From: Zonotrichia leucophrys gambelii
Taxonomy: Eukaryota; Chordata; Aves; Passeriformes; Passerellidae
NCBI RefSeq assembly: GCF_028769735.1
Contig: NC_088173.1
Span: 69,934,463-69,998,462 of the forward strand
Length of the DNA stretch: 64,000 bases
Reading direction: 5' to 3'
Shown here in pieces: positions 21,729 to 33,378 of the stretch; position 1 is the first letter of the stretch, and every line of letters begins with the position of its first letter. The notes under the pieces were generated by a model. It saw only the letters and a list, made by a program, of their open reading frames with translations, searched no databases and was not told the origin of the DNA. The position numbers were made by a program, and so were the translations under genes.

Positions 21729-23575
21729 CTGGGGAGGCTTTTGAGGAGGAAAATGTAAATCTTTGCCTGGGGAACATGAAAGCTAGAGTCTGGCTGATGA
21801 TGATCATCCCCTGTTAGTGGTGATGCCTGGAAGGGTTCTTATCCCCTTAAGATCATCCCTTTGCTGGATATTTTCACTCCAAACATTGCAAACTCGTCAA
21901 CAGGTGGCAAAGATCAAAGCAGAGGAGTGGGGTGAGCAGGAGGGGAGTGACACACACAACTCTCCTTCCCGTGGCAGCCTGGAAAAAAAAAAAAGATTAA
22001 ATGATAATAAAGCAGAGATTAGTGATCATCAGCCCTGCTGTCAGCACCCAGCAGGAGAGCACCCAGTGTGGGCTGGAGGCACGCCTGGAGCTAAAATGAG
22101 CTCTGCAGCTGCTGCCACCGGGATATTTTGGGGATATTTTGGGTGACAAGAGGAGTCTGTCTGTGAGCGCACCGAGATGTGTTCCATTAACGCTCTGCCT
22201 CCCCTTCCCTCATCACACGTTAACCCAGCATGCCAAGGGCAACAAAAACTCGGATTTAACACCTCCAAAGTGATGGGATTGCCTAAAACAATCCACAGCA
22301 GTCTTGAGACTGAAACAGGGCTGTGGGATGGGGCTGAGACAAAATCCACCCAAGTGCTGACTTGGTGCACGACAAAAGAGTTCAAAGCGCTCGCTTTGTT
22401 TTAAAAAAACAAAAGTTTTGCAAATCCCAGAGCATTGTATTTTTAGGCGTCTGAGGCAAATAATTGCTGTGGAAGAGGAGACTTGCTGGCTTCGTGACAG
22501 GAAGAAAAAGTACCTGCCTGTCTTGCCAGCTGCCTCCTTCTAACAATGCTCCATGTCGTGCTGGGGGACCTGAGCCTTCTTCCACCCCAAAAGATACTCA
22601 TCAGTGGCTTAATTACACCTGGATCGTGGTCCTTTGTGCCCCTGGTTTTTCAGACTTGAAACTTTAATGTCTACTTTAATTTTTTAAAATGTTAATTTTT
22701 TATATTTTATCTTTTAAATTGCAGAGATCCCTGCTGCCTGTTCTCCTTTGCCTGCAGCCTGGATGAAGGGGGCTCAATCCCTTTCCTTTGGCAGTTTCAT
22801 CCTTTGACTCTGGCTACCCCAAATTCCCTTGGGATGAATAAAGCATTGTGCTTTTAGGATAGTTTTCAGGCAGCAAAAGTGTTAAAAGTCAGATTTACCT
22901 GCCCAGAGGTGTCAGGGGGATGCTGAGACACAAATTCAGCTCAGCTGAGGGGGCTGAAACTCCAGCTGAATTTTTGGATGTCCCAGTGGATATAAACAGG
23001 CTGCCCTGGAATCTGAGGAAGGCGTAGACAAACCTATAGGATTGTACAGGAAATTCCTGTATACAGGAAAGGACAGGAAATCCCAGAGCGAGGACGAAAC
23101 AACTCATGGGAGGAGCAAATGAGGAGGAAAAACGAGCAGCCACTTTCTCCCTAGGCTGAGGTTTCATCCTCAATTCTTTTATTTGCAGCCTTGTGCTATT
23201 TCAAGGCCACTTGGTGAAATTTGTGAAGAGGATGAGAAAATCCTGGAAAGCACAGGAGCTGTTCTGCCATGGCTCAGCTTCTCTCTTGCTTCAGTGAGTG
23301 CTGCGTGTTTTGGGAATACCCACTCTGGTGGATGTGCTGGGAGCCTCAAATTGAGTGGAAGGTGATGCAAATTGACACTCTCCTACCCATGGAGAACTTC
23401 TAAAAGCAGTGAAACCTCTGAGGGGAGAAGGGAGGGCAGAGATGCAGCTGCTGTGAAGATGTTTTGACCTGCAGCAGTGCTCAGAGTCACAGAGGTGACA
23501 CCAGGGAGCAGGCACAGAGCACAGGAGGGGCAGCACAGAGTCCTCTGCTCACTGAGGGGCAGCCTCACCTGGAAT
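21729..23575. other. Unclassified non-coding DNA
   Basis: 1.85 kb without a recognised repeat. Minor structures are an A-rich tract near 21985, an AT-rich stretch at 22665-22725 and a small palindrome at 23045-23061. No exon-like segment was recognised. Confidence 0.4.
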
Positions 23576-24120
23576 TGATGCCTTGTCAAGGCTGACCTAG
23601 AACAGAGGTTAGATAGAGCTAAAGAATAAAGCAGGGATTTATTAGGAGGCCTCAATGGATGCACCTTGGGCAGCACAAGAGCCCAGCCAGGGCTGCACCC
23701 AAGATGAACCAAAATGGTCACAAAATGCACCCAATATGAACCAGAATGGTCACAAAATGAACCCGAAATGGTCACAAAATGAACCCAAGATGAACCCAAA
23801 ATGGTCCCAAAATGCCCAACCTGTCACAGGGTCTCTCACTTTTATAAATTCTGTTCCATTTGCATATTGGAGTTCATTGTCCAATTCCAGCTTTAGCCCA
23901 TGCAGTCCCATCCTGCTTGGTTTTCTCTCTCCAGCCCACGGTGTTTGTGCTCTTGGGCCTGAGATTTGGATCATTTGTCCTTGGTCCCCAGCTGGAGCAG
24001 GAATTGTTTTGTCTCCCTGCTCTGTGCACAGAGCTCACCATCCCCTCATATGAAGCCCAGACCCACACACTAAAGCAGCACAGAACCTGAAAAACAGAAA
24101 AGCCAAAATCTGAGGCATCA
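23576..24120 (-). mobile_element. Solo LTR, family C, with VNTR
   Basis: The ends are TGATGCC...GGCATCA, a perfect 7-bp inverted repeat. It is flanked by an exact 4-bp duplication GAAT (23572-23575 and 24121-24124). On the minus strand the TATA box is at about 23841-23848 (TATAAAAG). It is 545 bp long against 458 bp for the 62748 copy because AATGGTC-CAAAATG-ACCC units are repeated about five times at 23700-23812. A 4-bp target duplication is typical of class I (gammaretrovirus-like) elements. Confidence 0.92.
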
Positions 24121-24431
24121 GAATAATGCCACTTCCCATGGAAATGAGCTTTAAAGGGACTGGAAAGGGCTTGTTCCTGAGTGGGTGTTACAGGAAGAGA
24201 GGCTGGAAATGGGATTTACTGTGCACCAGGAGAGTGTAAAGTCTCTGTGATTTGGTCCAGCTCCTCAGAGGATACCTTGCAGTGACACCCGTCCTGTGTG
24301 TTTATACCAATCCTTGGCTTTTTTAAGGATGATGAGATGACTTTGAGGGTCTTTCACTGTAAAGGGCATTGTCTGTGGGCAGATCTGCTAAAAGTGGTGG
24401 CCTCTCTCCCTGTGGCCCATCTCTTCCCACT
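24121..24431. other. Unclassified non-coding DNA
   Basis: No repeat or exon recognised. Confidence 0.35.
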
Positions 24432-24745
24432 GTAGAATCAGAGAATCCCTTGGTTTGGAAAACAGCTCCAAAATCACCCAGCCCAACCATTCCCCCAGCA
24501 CTGCCAAGGCCACCACTGACCACGTCCCCAAGTGCCACATCCATATGGGTTTTAAATCCCTCCAGGAATGGGGATTCAGCCTGGGCAGCTCTGACAGGGC
24601 TGGACAACCCTTTCCATGAAGAAATTTCCCTTAATATCCAATCTAAGCCTCCCCTGGCCCAGCCTGAGGCCATTCCCTCTTCTCCTGTCCCTGTTCCCTG
24701 GGAGCAGAGCCCGACCCTCCCGGCTGTGCCCTCCTGTCAGGGACA
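24432..24745 (-). mobile_element. CR1 LINE fragment
   Basis: The plus strand carries TAGAATCAGAGAATCCC, CCCAGCACTGCCAAGGCCAC, CCCCAAGTGCCACATCCATA, CCTTTCCATGAAGAAATTTC, CTGGCCCAGCCTGAGGCCAT and CTCCCGGCTGTGCCCTCCTG, the reverse complement of about 310 nt of CR1 3' end. Confidence 0.92.
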
Positions 24746-24896
24746 GCAAGAAGATCCTTCCAGAGCTTTGAACACTTCCTATGCCCTACCCAAAATTATG
24801 GAGGCATGGAAACACTCCAGCCTGTCCAGCAGCCAGGCCCTGAGGGCTCTGCAAGCACAGGCAGGGTGTCAGCAGGACGTGGCCAAAATTCCCTTG

Positions 24897-25363
24897 TGTG
24901 GCATTTGCTGGGTCCCCAGGATGAAGGAGGAATTGTTGAATCTGACTCCATGTTCTTAGAAGGCTAATTTATTATTTTATGGTATTATATTATATTATAT
25001 TATATTATATTATATTATATTATATTATACTATATTATATCACATCATATCATATTATGCTATACTAAAACTACACTAAAGAATAGAGAAAGGATACAGA
25101 CAGAAGGTTACAAAAGAATGAGAAGAAACTTGTGGCTGCTTCCAGAATCCTGACACAGCTGGCTGTGATTGGTCATTAAATAAAAACAATTCACATGGAA
25201 CCAATCAAACATGCACCTATTGGATAAAACAATCTCCAGACCCCATTCCAAAACAGGAAGAAGCAATCAGATAATTATTGTTTTCATTCTTCTCTGAGGC
25301 TTCTCAGCTTTCCAGAAAAAGAAATCCTGGCAAAGGGATTTTTCAGAAAATATGACAGTGACA
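24897..25363 (-). mobile_element. Solo LTR, family B, with ATATT expansion
   Basis: The ends are TGTGGCATTT...CAGTGACA on the plus strand, so the minus strand starts TGTCACTGTCATATT. The flanks CCCTTG (24891-24896) and CTCTTG (25364-25369) form a 6-bp duplication with one mismatch. It shares GATTGGTCATTAA, CAGATAATTATTGTTTTCATT and CTAAAGAATAGAGAAAGGA with other A/B LTRs. An ATATT pentanucleotide run (24978-25062) sits at the family's AT-rich site. Confidence 0.9.
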
Positions 25364-26969
25364 CTCTTGTCTGTTTGATGTCCCTGCAGGAGAATGAACA
25401 AATATGTGGAGACCCAGAGTTAAGAGGAGAAAATAAAAGAGATGTCCAAAGCCACTCTCAGTCAGAAATTATCCATCCAGGCATGTTCTGATCTGGTTGT
25501 TTTATTAATAATACCTTTGCTAATTAGCTGTGGTTCATTCCCCTGCCTTGTCTGTGGACAGATCTAACAGTGCATTAACAAACTCTCCAGCTTAATTAAT
25601 CCTCCTGTTTAAAGAGAGCAGAGCAAGCAAGGCTTGGCTGGCTCAGCAGCCACAGGGGAGATGTGGTCAAAGCATCATCCAAGAGGATGGGAGGGAAAAA
25701 CTTCCATGGAAAGTGCCTCTATCCACCAGGTGCAAAGCTGACAGGGAGAGGTGTTCTTGCATCCAAAAAACACAGCATGATCCATGTCCAAACAGAGCCT
25801 TTATGCATATTTCACACAGCAGGATGTACCTTCCAGAGAGGACAAGGTTTTATTAAGTGCTGGAGGCTCTTTTTTTGTTTCTGGGAAGCCGAGTGCTCCC
25901 AGTTGTCAGCACAAAAGCAGCGATCCCATCTCCGTGTCCCTTCTCCCTCCTCCTGTCCCTGCTCCCGCTTCCCTGCCCTGTGAATTGCCATCTGCAGCCC
26001 AGCCTGGGACAGCCTGGCCTCAGATGAACGCCAGGGAAAGGCTCTTACATAAAACCTCTTCATCCATAATGGATGAAACAGCATCAAAATTCAACGGCAG
26101 CCTCCGGAGCCTTTCCGGTGCCTCGCCTACAAATTTCTCCAAGAGGCTGGAAAAACTCAATTTAGCACTGCACAGTGATTAGAGAGGAATCTGGGAATTC
26201 TGCCTCCCTCCTGCCTAGGGAGTCTCCATCCTCAAAGGGTCTTTTAATGTAATCAAGTCCTTTTTCAACAGGAAAATGATGTTTTGGCCTGGGCTTGCTG
26301 AAGTCCAGCCCTGGAGAGTTGGGATGTGGGTTGGCAGCTGGGAATGATGGTGCAAATAAAAACCACCAGTGGCAGGAGATCCTGGCACTTTCCAATGGTT
26401 TTTCAGCTGCTGTCTGGTCACAAAAAAGGCATTTCAAGGCCTGAAATGTCCCTTTAAGCTTTATGGTGAACTGTGGGAGTGGAGGAGGATGGGAATTTCA
26501 GTGCTTTCATCTCGAATTGCTCAGCTTTGACAGCAGCGTGGAGAATCCCTGATTTTTCCATCTTTAGATCTTTCTCTGCTGGTCAAGGTTTGTAGGTAGA
26601 GGCAGACTTTCTGTTAAACCACCTGGGAAAGAAATCCTACTGGTTTTAGGGTAAATGTTGGGGTTGGAAATAGAACCAGCAGATCTCCAAACTGAGACTG
26701 TTCCTCTGGGGAGAGGTTTGTGCCTCTGGAGGAGCAATGGGGATCAAGGGTGGAGAGCATGGAGGGTAAAAGGGAAAAAATGGTTAACAGAGAAAAGAAA
26801 AAGGACAATATATAAAAAGGATAATAGAAGAGAGATTATAATGAAGGATAAACAGAAGAGTTTGTAGCTTTTGGTTTCAGAAGTTAGGAATTTTAGTTGC
26901 TGAGCTCCTTTGCACAAAGCAGGGGGTGGAGCAAATATTTCCGATTAAAACCCATCAAGGGAAGATAGA
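25364..26969. other. Unclassified non-coding DNA
   Basis: 1.6 kb without a recognised family. A purine-rich stretch lies at about 26765-26870. Frames of up to 132 codons have no domain. Confidence 0.4.
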
Positions 26970-27385
26970 AAATCATGGAATGGTTTGAGTTGGAAGGAAC
27001 TTTAAGGATCATCTTTTTCCACCCCTTGCCATGGGCAGGGACACCTTCCATGATGCCAAGTTGCTCCAAGCCCTGTCCAACCTGGCTTTGGGCACTTCCA
27101 GTGATCCAGGGGCAGCCACAGCCTCTCTGGGCACCCTGTGCCAGGGCCTCACCACCCTCACAGGGAACAATTCCTAATTCCCAATATCCCATCCACCCCT
27201 GCCCTCTGGTACTGGGAAGCCATTCCCTGTGTCCTGTCCCTCCATCCCTTGTCCCCAGTCCCTCTCCAGCTCTCCTGGAGCCCCTTCAGGCCCTGGAAAG
27301 TGCTGGAATTTCTCCCTAGGGCCTTCCCTTCCCCAGGCTGGGCTTTGGGGGTCAGAGCACAGGCCCTGAGGAGCTCCAGCACCTC
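26970..27385 (-). mobile_element. CR1 LINE fragment, about 415 nt
   Basis: The plus strand reads TCATGGAATGGTTTGAGTTG, CATGGGCAGGGACACCTTCC, GATCCAGGGGCAGCCACAGC, CCCTCACAGGGAACAATTCC, CAATATCCCATCCA and CCTGGAGCCCCTTCAGGCCC. It is closely similar to the copy at 32468-32900 over its whole length, so both belong to one CR1 subfamily. Confidence 0.94.
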
Positions 27386-27906
27386 AGGCCCTGGTTCTGC
27401 TCAGTCCCATCCTGATGGTTTGGGTATTTTCCATATTTTCCATCCTTTCCACGCATCCCTCACTCACAGCTCCTTGGGGATGCCACATCCCTGCCCTGAG
27501 CTCTGCTGGCTGCAGTCTCACTCCCAGCACTGACAAATAAATGCAGAAAAGGGCACAAGTCCCACTCTGGGATGGTGGGAGCCACGTTTTTTGTCTCATC
27601 TCAGCCAAAAAGGAGCTGCATTTGTCAGAGCAGCAGCTCAGATCTGTGCTGGAGCAGAACCTGAGCTCCTGGCAATGGGAGATGCAACCAAAAGAGCTCC
27701 TCTGGTTGTCAGAAACATTCCCTGAATTCCTGTTAATACAGCCATCAATTCAGCTGGAAAGATGCAGAAGCTGAAACATTTTGACAACTGAAACATTTTA
27801 GCAGTCTTGCATGAAAACGCTTCAATTTTCTCATTTAGAAGTTCCATTTAATTTTTTTTCAGCTTACTTTGTTGTAGAAGATTCTCCAAAACACTCTCTG
27901 GGTTAA
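27386..27906. other. Unclassified non-coding DNA
   Basis: No repeat or exon recognised. It ends at the AAAAT array. Confidence 0.35.
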
Positions 27907-28248
27907 AAATAAAATAAAATAAAATAAAATAAAATAAAATAAAATAAAATAAAATAAAATAAATATAAAAATCTAAAATGAAATTAAATAGAATAGAGGA
28001 ATGGAGTAGAATAGAATAGTATAAAATAAAATAATAATCTAAAATGAAACGACATGACATGAAATGAAATAAGATAAATAAAATAAAATAAAATAAAAAT
28101 AAAAATAAAAATCTAAAATGAAATTAAATAGAATAGAGGAATGGAGTAGAATAGAATAGTATAAAATAAAATAAATGAAATGACATGAAATGACATGAAA
28201 TAAAATAAAATAAAATAAAATAATATAAAATAAAATAATATAACACAT
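27907..28248. repeat. AAAAT microsatellite with a 140-bp duplicated insert
   Basis: AAAAT pentanucleotide runs are interrupted by a non-repeat block (ATCTAAAATGAAATTAAATA and GGAATGGAGTAG). That block occurs twice, at 27971 and 28111, identical over roughly 70 bp. Later parts drift to ATGAAATGAC units. The structure shows duplication of a 140-bp higher-order unit within a microsatellite. Confidence 0.95.
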
Positions 28249-28377
28249 CTAGATCCCCAGATGCTTTTTAAGAATTTGATTCTCAGTGTCACAAATGATA
28301 AATTTAAATTTTTTTCCCAAGTGTAGTTATAGGGACAGCTCTGTTAAACACATTTAGACCAGAAGAAGACATTTGGA

Positions 28378-28594
28378 CAGCAGGACGAATTTCTTCATGG
28401 TTGCTCAGGCGTTGGAGCTGCCCAGGGAGTTTGGATTCCCCATTCCTGGAGGTGTCCAAGGAACACCTGGAGGTGGCACTCAGTGCTCTGGGCTGGTGAC
28501 AAGGTGGGGATTGGTCACAGGTTGAACTTGATTATCTTGGAGGTTTTTTCCAACCTAAATAATTCCATAATTCCATGATTCCATGATTGTGTGC
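28378..28594 (+). mobile_element. CR1 LINE 3'-end fragment
   Basis: ACGAATTTCTTCATGG, GGAGCTGCCCAGGGAG, CCATTCCTGGAGGTGTCCAA, GGAACACCTGGAGGTGGCAC, GTGCTCTGGGCTGGTGACAA and GATTATCTTGGAGG, followed by repeated AATTCCATAATTCC-type tail units. Confidence 0.9.
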
Positions 28595-29258
28595 GGAGGT
28601 TTCTGTTGTTAAAAGCAGAGTTGGATTTTGGCAGGTATCAGCCATGGATGGAGCCACCCCAGTTTATCCCTGGAGTTCCCCAGGCACACAACAAAGGGAC
28701 ACAACACAATAAATTCACAGCCTCCCTCATTTCCTTCCATCCCTAAACCTCATGGAAGCCCTCGTAGATACTTGATTGCACTCACAAAAATCTTTGTTTT
28801 TAACAGAGACACCAGAGGAGCTCATTCACCACCTCAGCTTGGGGACATGTGAATAATTTTTATTTTTCTGTTAAGACATTTGCTCTGCAACACCCCTGCA
28901 CTGAACGTGGGCACAGGACTGGTGCTGGATATTAAAAATTCAGCTTGCTGCACAGAGCCTGGGGCTTTTAGAGCCACTCAGAGCTTCCTGTGACCCTTCC
29001 TCTTGCTTTTCTGGGAGTGTGCAGCTCCCCCAGGACTGCTGGCAGCTCGCAGCGCAGCACTGAGGAGGTTTTGGTGATGCACAGATGGAGCTCTGCTGTC
29101 TTCCCTGCAGTGATGGGTTTCCCATGGGACCTTTGCAAAGTTTTGCCTCCTGTGGCTGCAGGAATCTTCTCCAAGGGCAAATCCTTTCTGCAGTTTCAGC
29201 TTCAGCTTTTATTATTATCTAATAGCTGTTCCTGAGACAAGTTTGGGATGGAGCAAAG
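28595..29258. other. Unclassified non-coding DNA
   Basis: No repeat or exon recognised over about 660 bp. Confidence 0.35.
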
Positions 29259-29442
29259 TGTGGTGTTTGTGAGGGTTCCCAGGATGAGGTGAGAGATGAG
29301 GAATCTGGCTCCATGTTCTCAGAAGGCTGATATAATATATGATATGATATAATATGATATAATATGATATGATATAATACAATATAATATAAAATTTATT
29401 TTTATTCTTAGGTATTTATACATTAAAATATATAGTATAATG

Positions 29443-29480
<38 letters not shown>

Positions 29481-30238
29481 CATAATTATACGATATATTA
29501 TATTAATATATCATATATTAATATACAATATAATACAATATTATATGTACTATTTTACATATATTATTATATATAATTATATTATATTTATTTATAATAT
29601 ATAATTTTTAGATATGATATGATATGATATGATATGATATGATATAATATAATATGATAGAATAGAATATTTATTTTTATGTATTTACATATTAAAATAT
29701 ATAGTATAATGTATTATTATTATAATATAATATTATACATAATTATATGATATATTATATTAATATATCATATACTAATATACAATATAATACAACATTA
29801 TATGTACTATTTTATATATATTATTATATATAATCATATTTATTTATTTATAATATATATTTTTTAGATAGGATAGGATATGATATGATGATATGATATG
29901 ATATTTTAAAGAATACTATACTAAAACTATACTAAAGAAAGAGAAAGGACACAGATAGAAGGCTTAACAAGAATAAATAATAAAAACTCATGACTGACTC
30001 CTCAGAGTCCAACTCAGCTGGCTATGATTGGTCATTAGGTAAAAACAATTCACATGAAACCATGCATGAAACCAGACATGAAACCAGACATGCACCTGTT
30101 GATAAAAAAATGTCCAGACCACATTCCAAAGCAGCAAAAAAGGGAGAAGCAAATCAGATAATTGTTGTTTTCATTTTCTCATCTTCCCAGGAGAAGAAAT
30201 CCTGGCAAAGGGACTTTTCAGAAAATATAATGGTGACA
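29259..30238 (-). mobile_element. Solo LTR, family B, enlarged by internal AT satellite
   Basis: The plus-strand start TGTGGTGTTTG and end TGGTGACA match other family B LTRs. The flanking 6 bp GCAAAG is an exact duplication (29253-29258 and 30239-30244), so the whole 980 bp is one insertion. Family landmarks are ATGAGGAATCTGGCTCCATG, CTAAAGAAAGAGAAAGGACA, ATGATTGGTCATTA and CCTGGCAAAGGGAC. Family LTRs without expansion are 380-400 bp. The excess is about 590 bp of GATAT/ATAAT sequence at 29325-29920. Confidence 0.93.
29325..29920. repeat. AT-rich satellite with a 257-bp higher-order repeat inside an LTR
   Basis: GATAT-type runs alternate with a complex AT block. Its landmarks (TTTATTTTTAT, ACATTAAAATATATAGTATA, GATATATTATATTAATATAT, TATATGTACTATTTTA) occur twice in the same order, offset by about 257 bp (compare 29491 and 29748). 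Each block is followed by TTTTTAGATA and a further GATAT run. This is a two-copy higher-order array. Confidence 0.88.
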
Positions 30239-31379
30239 GCAAAGCTTGAAGGGCTGAAGGCTGGGGTTCAAAAAGGGAGATTAAACAACACAAAATGCAC
30301 TCAGGAGGTGATGGGGAGTAAGGAAGAGGGGTCCAGCATTTCCCCAGGGAATGAAATATGGATCCTGGACTGGGAGGAGGCTAAAACACTAAAATACAGA
30401 AGGTGGTAGGATGAAGATGGAGAGATAAAAAAGCTCATGAGATGGTGTTGAATTTGATCATGAGGTTAAAATGGTGGGAATGTGGGCACAGTCCTCTGAG
30501 CTGCCATGGGCCACCAAGTCCAGGTGACAGAAAGACACTTTGGGGCTTGGGTGGGCAGAACACCTCAGCTCTCCACCTGCAACAGATGAAAATCTTGTGC
30601 CACCTAGGAAAAGCCCAGGAGATGAATCCCAAACACACCAAAGGCTCAAAAAGCAAAGATTTGGGCTGCTAGAAAAAAAAAAAAAATTCCAAAAAAACAA
30701 ACCCAAGCAGCAAAAGCCATTATGCCCAAACCCCAGCTGAAGGTGACAGTTTGTAGATGAAATCCACTGAGGGGCTGGGAAGGAAAAATAAAGCAAAAAA
30801 AAAAATTTCCAGTGCTCTGGGGCTTTTAAGATGTATTTTTGCACAATAGCTGCCTTTTGAAATGTAAAAAGGAATAAGGGGATTCACAGGATGAGCTGGA
30901 GGGTTCTCCCTCTCCAGTTGTGAGGAGATGAAAGCAGAAGCACTGAAATCTTTTATTCAGGGAGGCAGGAGCAGTGAAGGTGATTAACTGTTCCTCATGA
31001 AATACTGTCCAAAGCACTGGGCTGGGGGTTTGGCCAGCCCAAAAAGGAGCTGGTGAGTTGTTTTCACAGACCTGGTGAGATAAGGGTGGCCAGGCCAGGG
31101 AGGGAAAACCTAAAATGTGTATTTTGTCAAGAATACTCATGAAACAATGAAGAGCCAAAGGAGTCACAGTTAAAATCACACATTGCTTGTAATGAATTTG
31201 TTCGGTGGTGCCATGGATCATTGATTTGTACAAACACAGCATCCATCACAGCCCAGCAAATGCTGCTGAGGGCCATGCTTTGCTCTTTGGTTTTATTTCC
31301 CCTCCTCCTTGGCTTCCTGGCTGCTTTCACCATTTAAAATCACACAAAACAGGCCAGTTTCAAATCTGCTGTCCCCACA
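30239..31379. other. Unclassified non-coding DNA
   Basis: No repeat family or exon recognised. Short poly-A tracts lie at about 30673-30687 and 30797-30806. Frames of 128-139 codons have no domain. Confidence 0.4.
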
Positions 31380-31761
31380 TGTCACAGACGTGTTTTATGA
31401 AAAATCCGTTCCTTGAGATTTTTTTTCCTGAGAAGCTGAAAAGCCTCAGGAACAAAATGTAAACAATTATTTTCTGCTGCTGTGGAATGCAACAGGTGCA
31501 TCTGTGATTGGTCTCATGTGGTTGTTTCTAATTAATGGCCAATCACAGTCCAGCTGTCCAGATTGTCTCAGTCAGTCACAAAACTTTGTTATCACTCCTT
31601 TTCTATTCTTAGCTAGCCTTCTGATGAAATCCTTTCTTCTATTCTTTTAGTATAATTTTAATATAATATATATAAAAAAATAATAAATCAAGCCTTCTGA
31701 AACATAAAGTCAACATTCTCATCTCTTCCCTTATCCTGAGACCCCTGCAAACACCACCACA
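31380..31761 (+). mobile_element. Solo LTR, family A
   Basis: It starts TGTCACAGACGTG and ends CACCACCACA. The flanking 6 bp CCCACA is an exact duplication (31374-31379 and 31762-31767). U3 carries inverted CCAAT motifs (GTGATTGGTC and GGCCAATCACAG), and AATAAA at 31682-31687 is the likely polyadenylation signal. Length is 382 bp. This unexpanded copy serves as reference for the A/B group. The 6-bp duplication fits class II (ERVK-like) integration. Confidence 0.95.
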
Positions 31762-32467
31762 CCCACAGGTCTGTGGGGGTGAAATCTGAGTGGTGGGAGT
31801 CACTGAGGTGAACTCACAAAGTGTCTGTGAGTGTTGGGAGATCAGGGCATCCCAAATCCTTTGTGGGGGCAGCAATAATTGAGAATTTGATCCAAACTTT
31901 TGCCCTGAGACCACTGCAAGGTGTGAAAAAGTCCAGGAATAAAACAGTGAAGTTATTAAGCCTAGAAAAAGCACTGAGAAACATCCATGGGTATCACCTC
32001 AGGTTTCTCTGGGCATGTCTGGGTGTTTGGAGGATTCACTTTGCTCAACAAGAAATGCCTGGCTGGAAAATGCGGCTCTGAGCTCCTGACCCTGAGCTCC
32101 TGCTGTGGCCCATGGGGTGAAAAAGTCACTGAAAGGACAATTTGTGGGACTTTGGATGTGTGTCTTACTGTGCCCAGGGAATGTGGGCTTGGTTTGGTTG
32201 GCAGTGGGGACACCCATGGTAAAATGCTCGAGATGGGGCAGAGGAATCCTGCCCAAAACAACAGCAGCTTCTCTGCCTGTGCTCCCAGACAGCTCCTGAG
32301 CCCCACATTTGATGGAAAGGGAGTTGTTTCAAAGAGGAATCAAGAGGAAAAGTGATTTGGTTTTTTCTGTTGTGCAAAAAACTGCATTTTCAACCTAAAA
32401 CCAAGTATGTATTTGCTGTCATTGTTGCATCATTGCTGAAGAGTCCTCCTGCCTGGTGTGATCTTAT
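31762..32467. other. Unclassified non-coding DNA
   Basis: No repeat or exon recognised. Frames of 64-122 codons overlap on both strands without domains. Confidence 0.35.
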
Positions 32468-32900
32468 CATGGAATGGTTTGGGTTGGAAGGAACCTTAAG
32501 GATGATCTTGTTCCACCTCCTGCCATTAGCAGGGACACTTTCCACTGTCCCAGGTTGCTCCAAGCCCTGTCCAACCTGGCCTTGGGCACTGCCAGGGATC
32601 CAGGGGCAGCCACAGCTTCTCTGGGCACCCTGTGCCAGGGCTCAGCACCCTCACAGGGAACAATTCCTAATTCCCAATATCCCATCCATCCCTGCCCTCT
32701 GGCAGTGGGAGCCATTCCCTGTGTCCTGTCCCTCCATCCCTTGTCCCCAGTCCCTTTCCACCTCTCCTGGAGCCCCTTCAGGCCCTGCAAGGGGCTCTGA
32801 GCTCTCCCTGGATCCTTCCCTTCTCCAGGTGAGCACCCCCAGCTCTCCCAGCCTGGCTCCAGCCCTGGAGCAGCTCCATGGGCTTCTCTGGAGTTATTCC
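32468..32900 (-). mobile_element. CR1 LINE fragment, about 430 nt
   Basis: The plus strand reads ATCATGGAATGGTTTGGGTT, CTGTCCAACCTGGCCTTGGG, GGGGCAGCCACAGCTTCTCT, CCCTCACAGGGAACAATTCC, TCCCTTGTCCCCAGTCCC and GGAGCCCCTTCAGGCCCTGC. Same subfamily as 26970-27385. Overlapping frames of 108-194 codons are read-through of the CR1 and its flank. Confidence 0.95.
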
Positions 32901-32994
32901 AAGTATGTGTCTGAGAGGTGAAACCACAGCTACAGTGGGATTTGTTTCTCTGGTATTTGTGGGATTTGTGGGATTTGTTTCTCTGAAGAGAAAC

Positions 32995-33378
32995 TGTGAC
33001 CGTGTTCACAGGGGTCTGAGGATGAGTGAAGAGACGAGGATCTGACTCCATGTTTCAGAAGGCTTGATTTATTATTTTATGATATATATTACATTAAAAC
33101 TATACTAAAAGAATAGAAGAAAGGATTTCATCAGAAGGCTAGCTAAGAATAGAATAGGAAAGAATGATAACAAAGGTTTGTGGCTCGGCTCTGTGTCCGA
33201 GCCAGCTGACTGTGATTGGCCATTAATTACAAATGTACAACATGGGTCAATCACAGATGCACCTGTTGCATCCCACAGCAGCAGATAATCATTGTTTACA
33301 TTTTGTTCCTGAGGCCTCTCAGCTTCTCAGGAGAAAAAATCCTAAGGAAAGGATTTTTCATAAAAAAAGTCTGTGACA
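32995..33378 (-). mobile_element. Solo LTR, family A
   Basis: The plus strand starts TGTGACCGTGTTCACAG and ends GTCTGTGACA. The flanks AGAAAC (32989-32994) and AGAAGC (33379-33384) are a 6-bp duplication with one mismatch. It aligns end to end with the reverse complement of 31380-31761. Confidence 0.94.
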
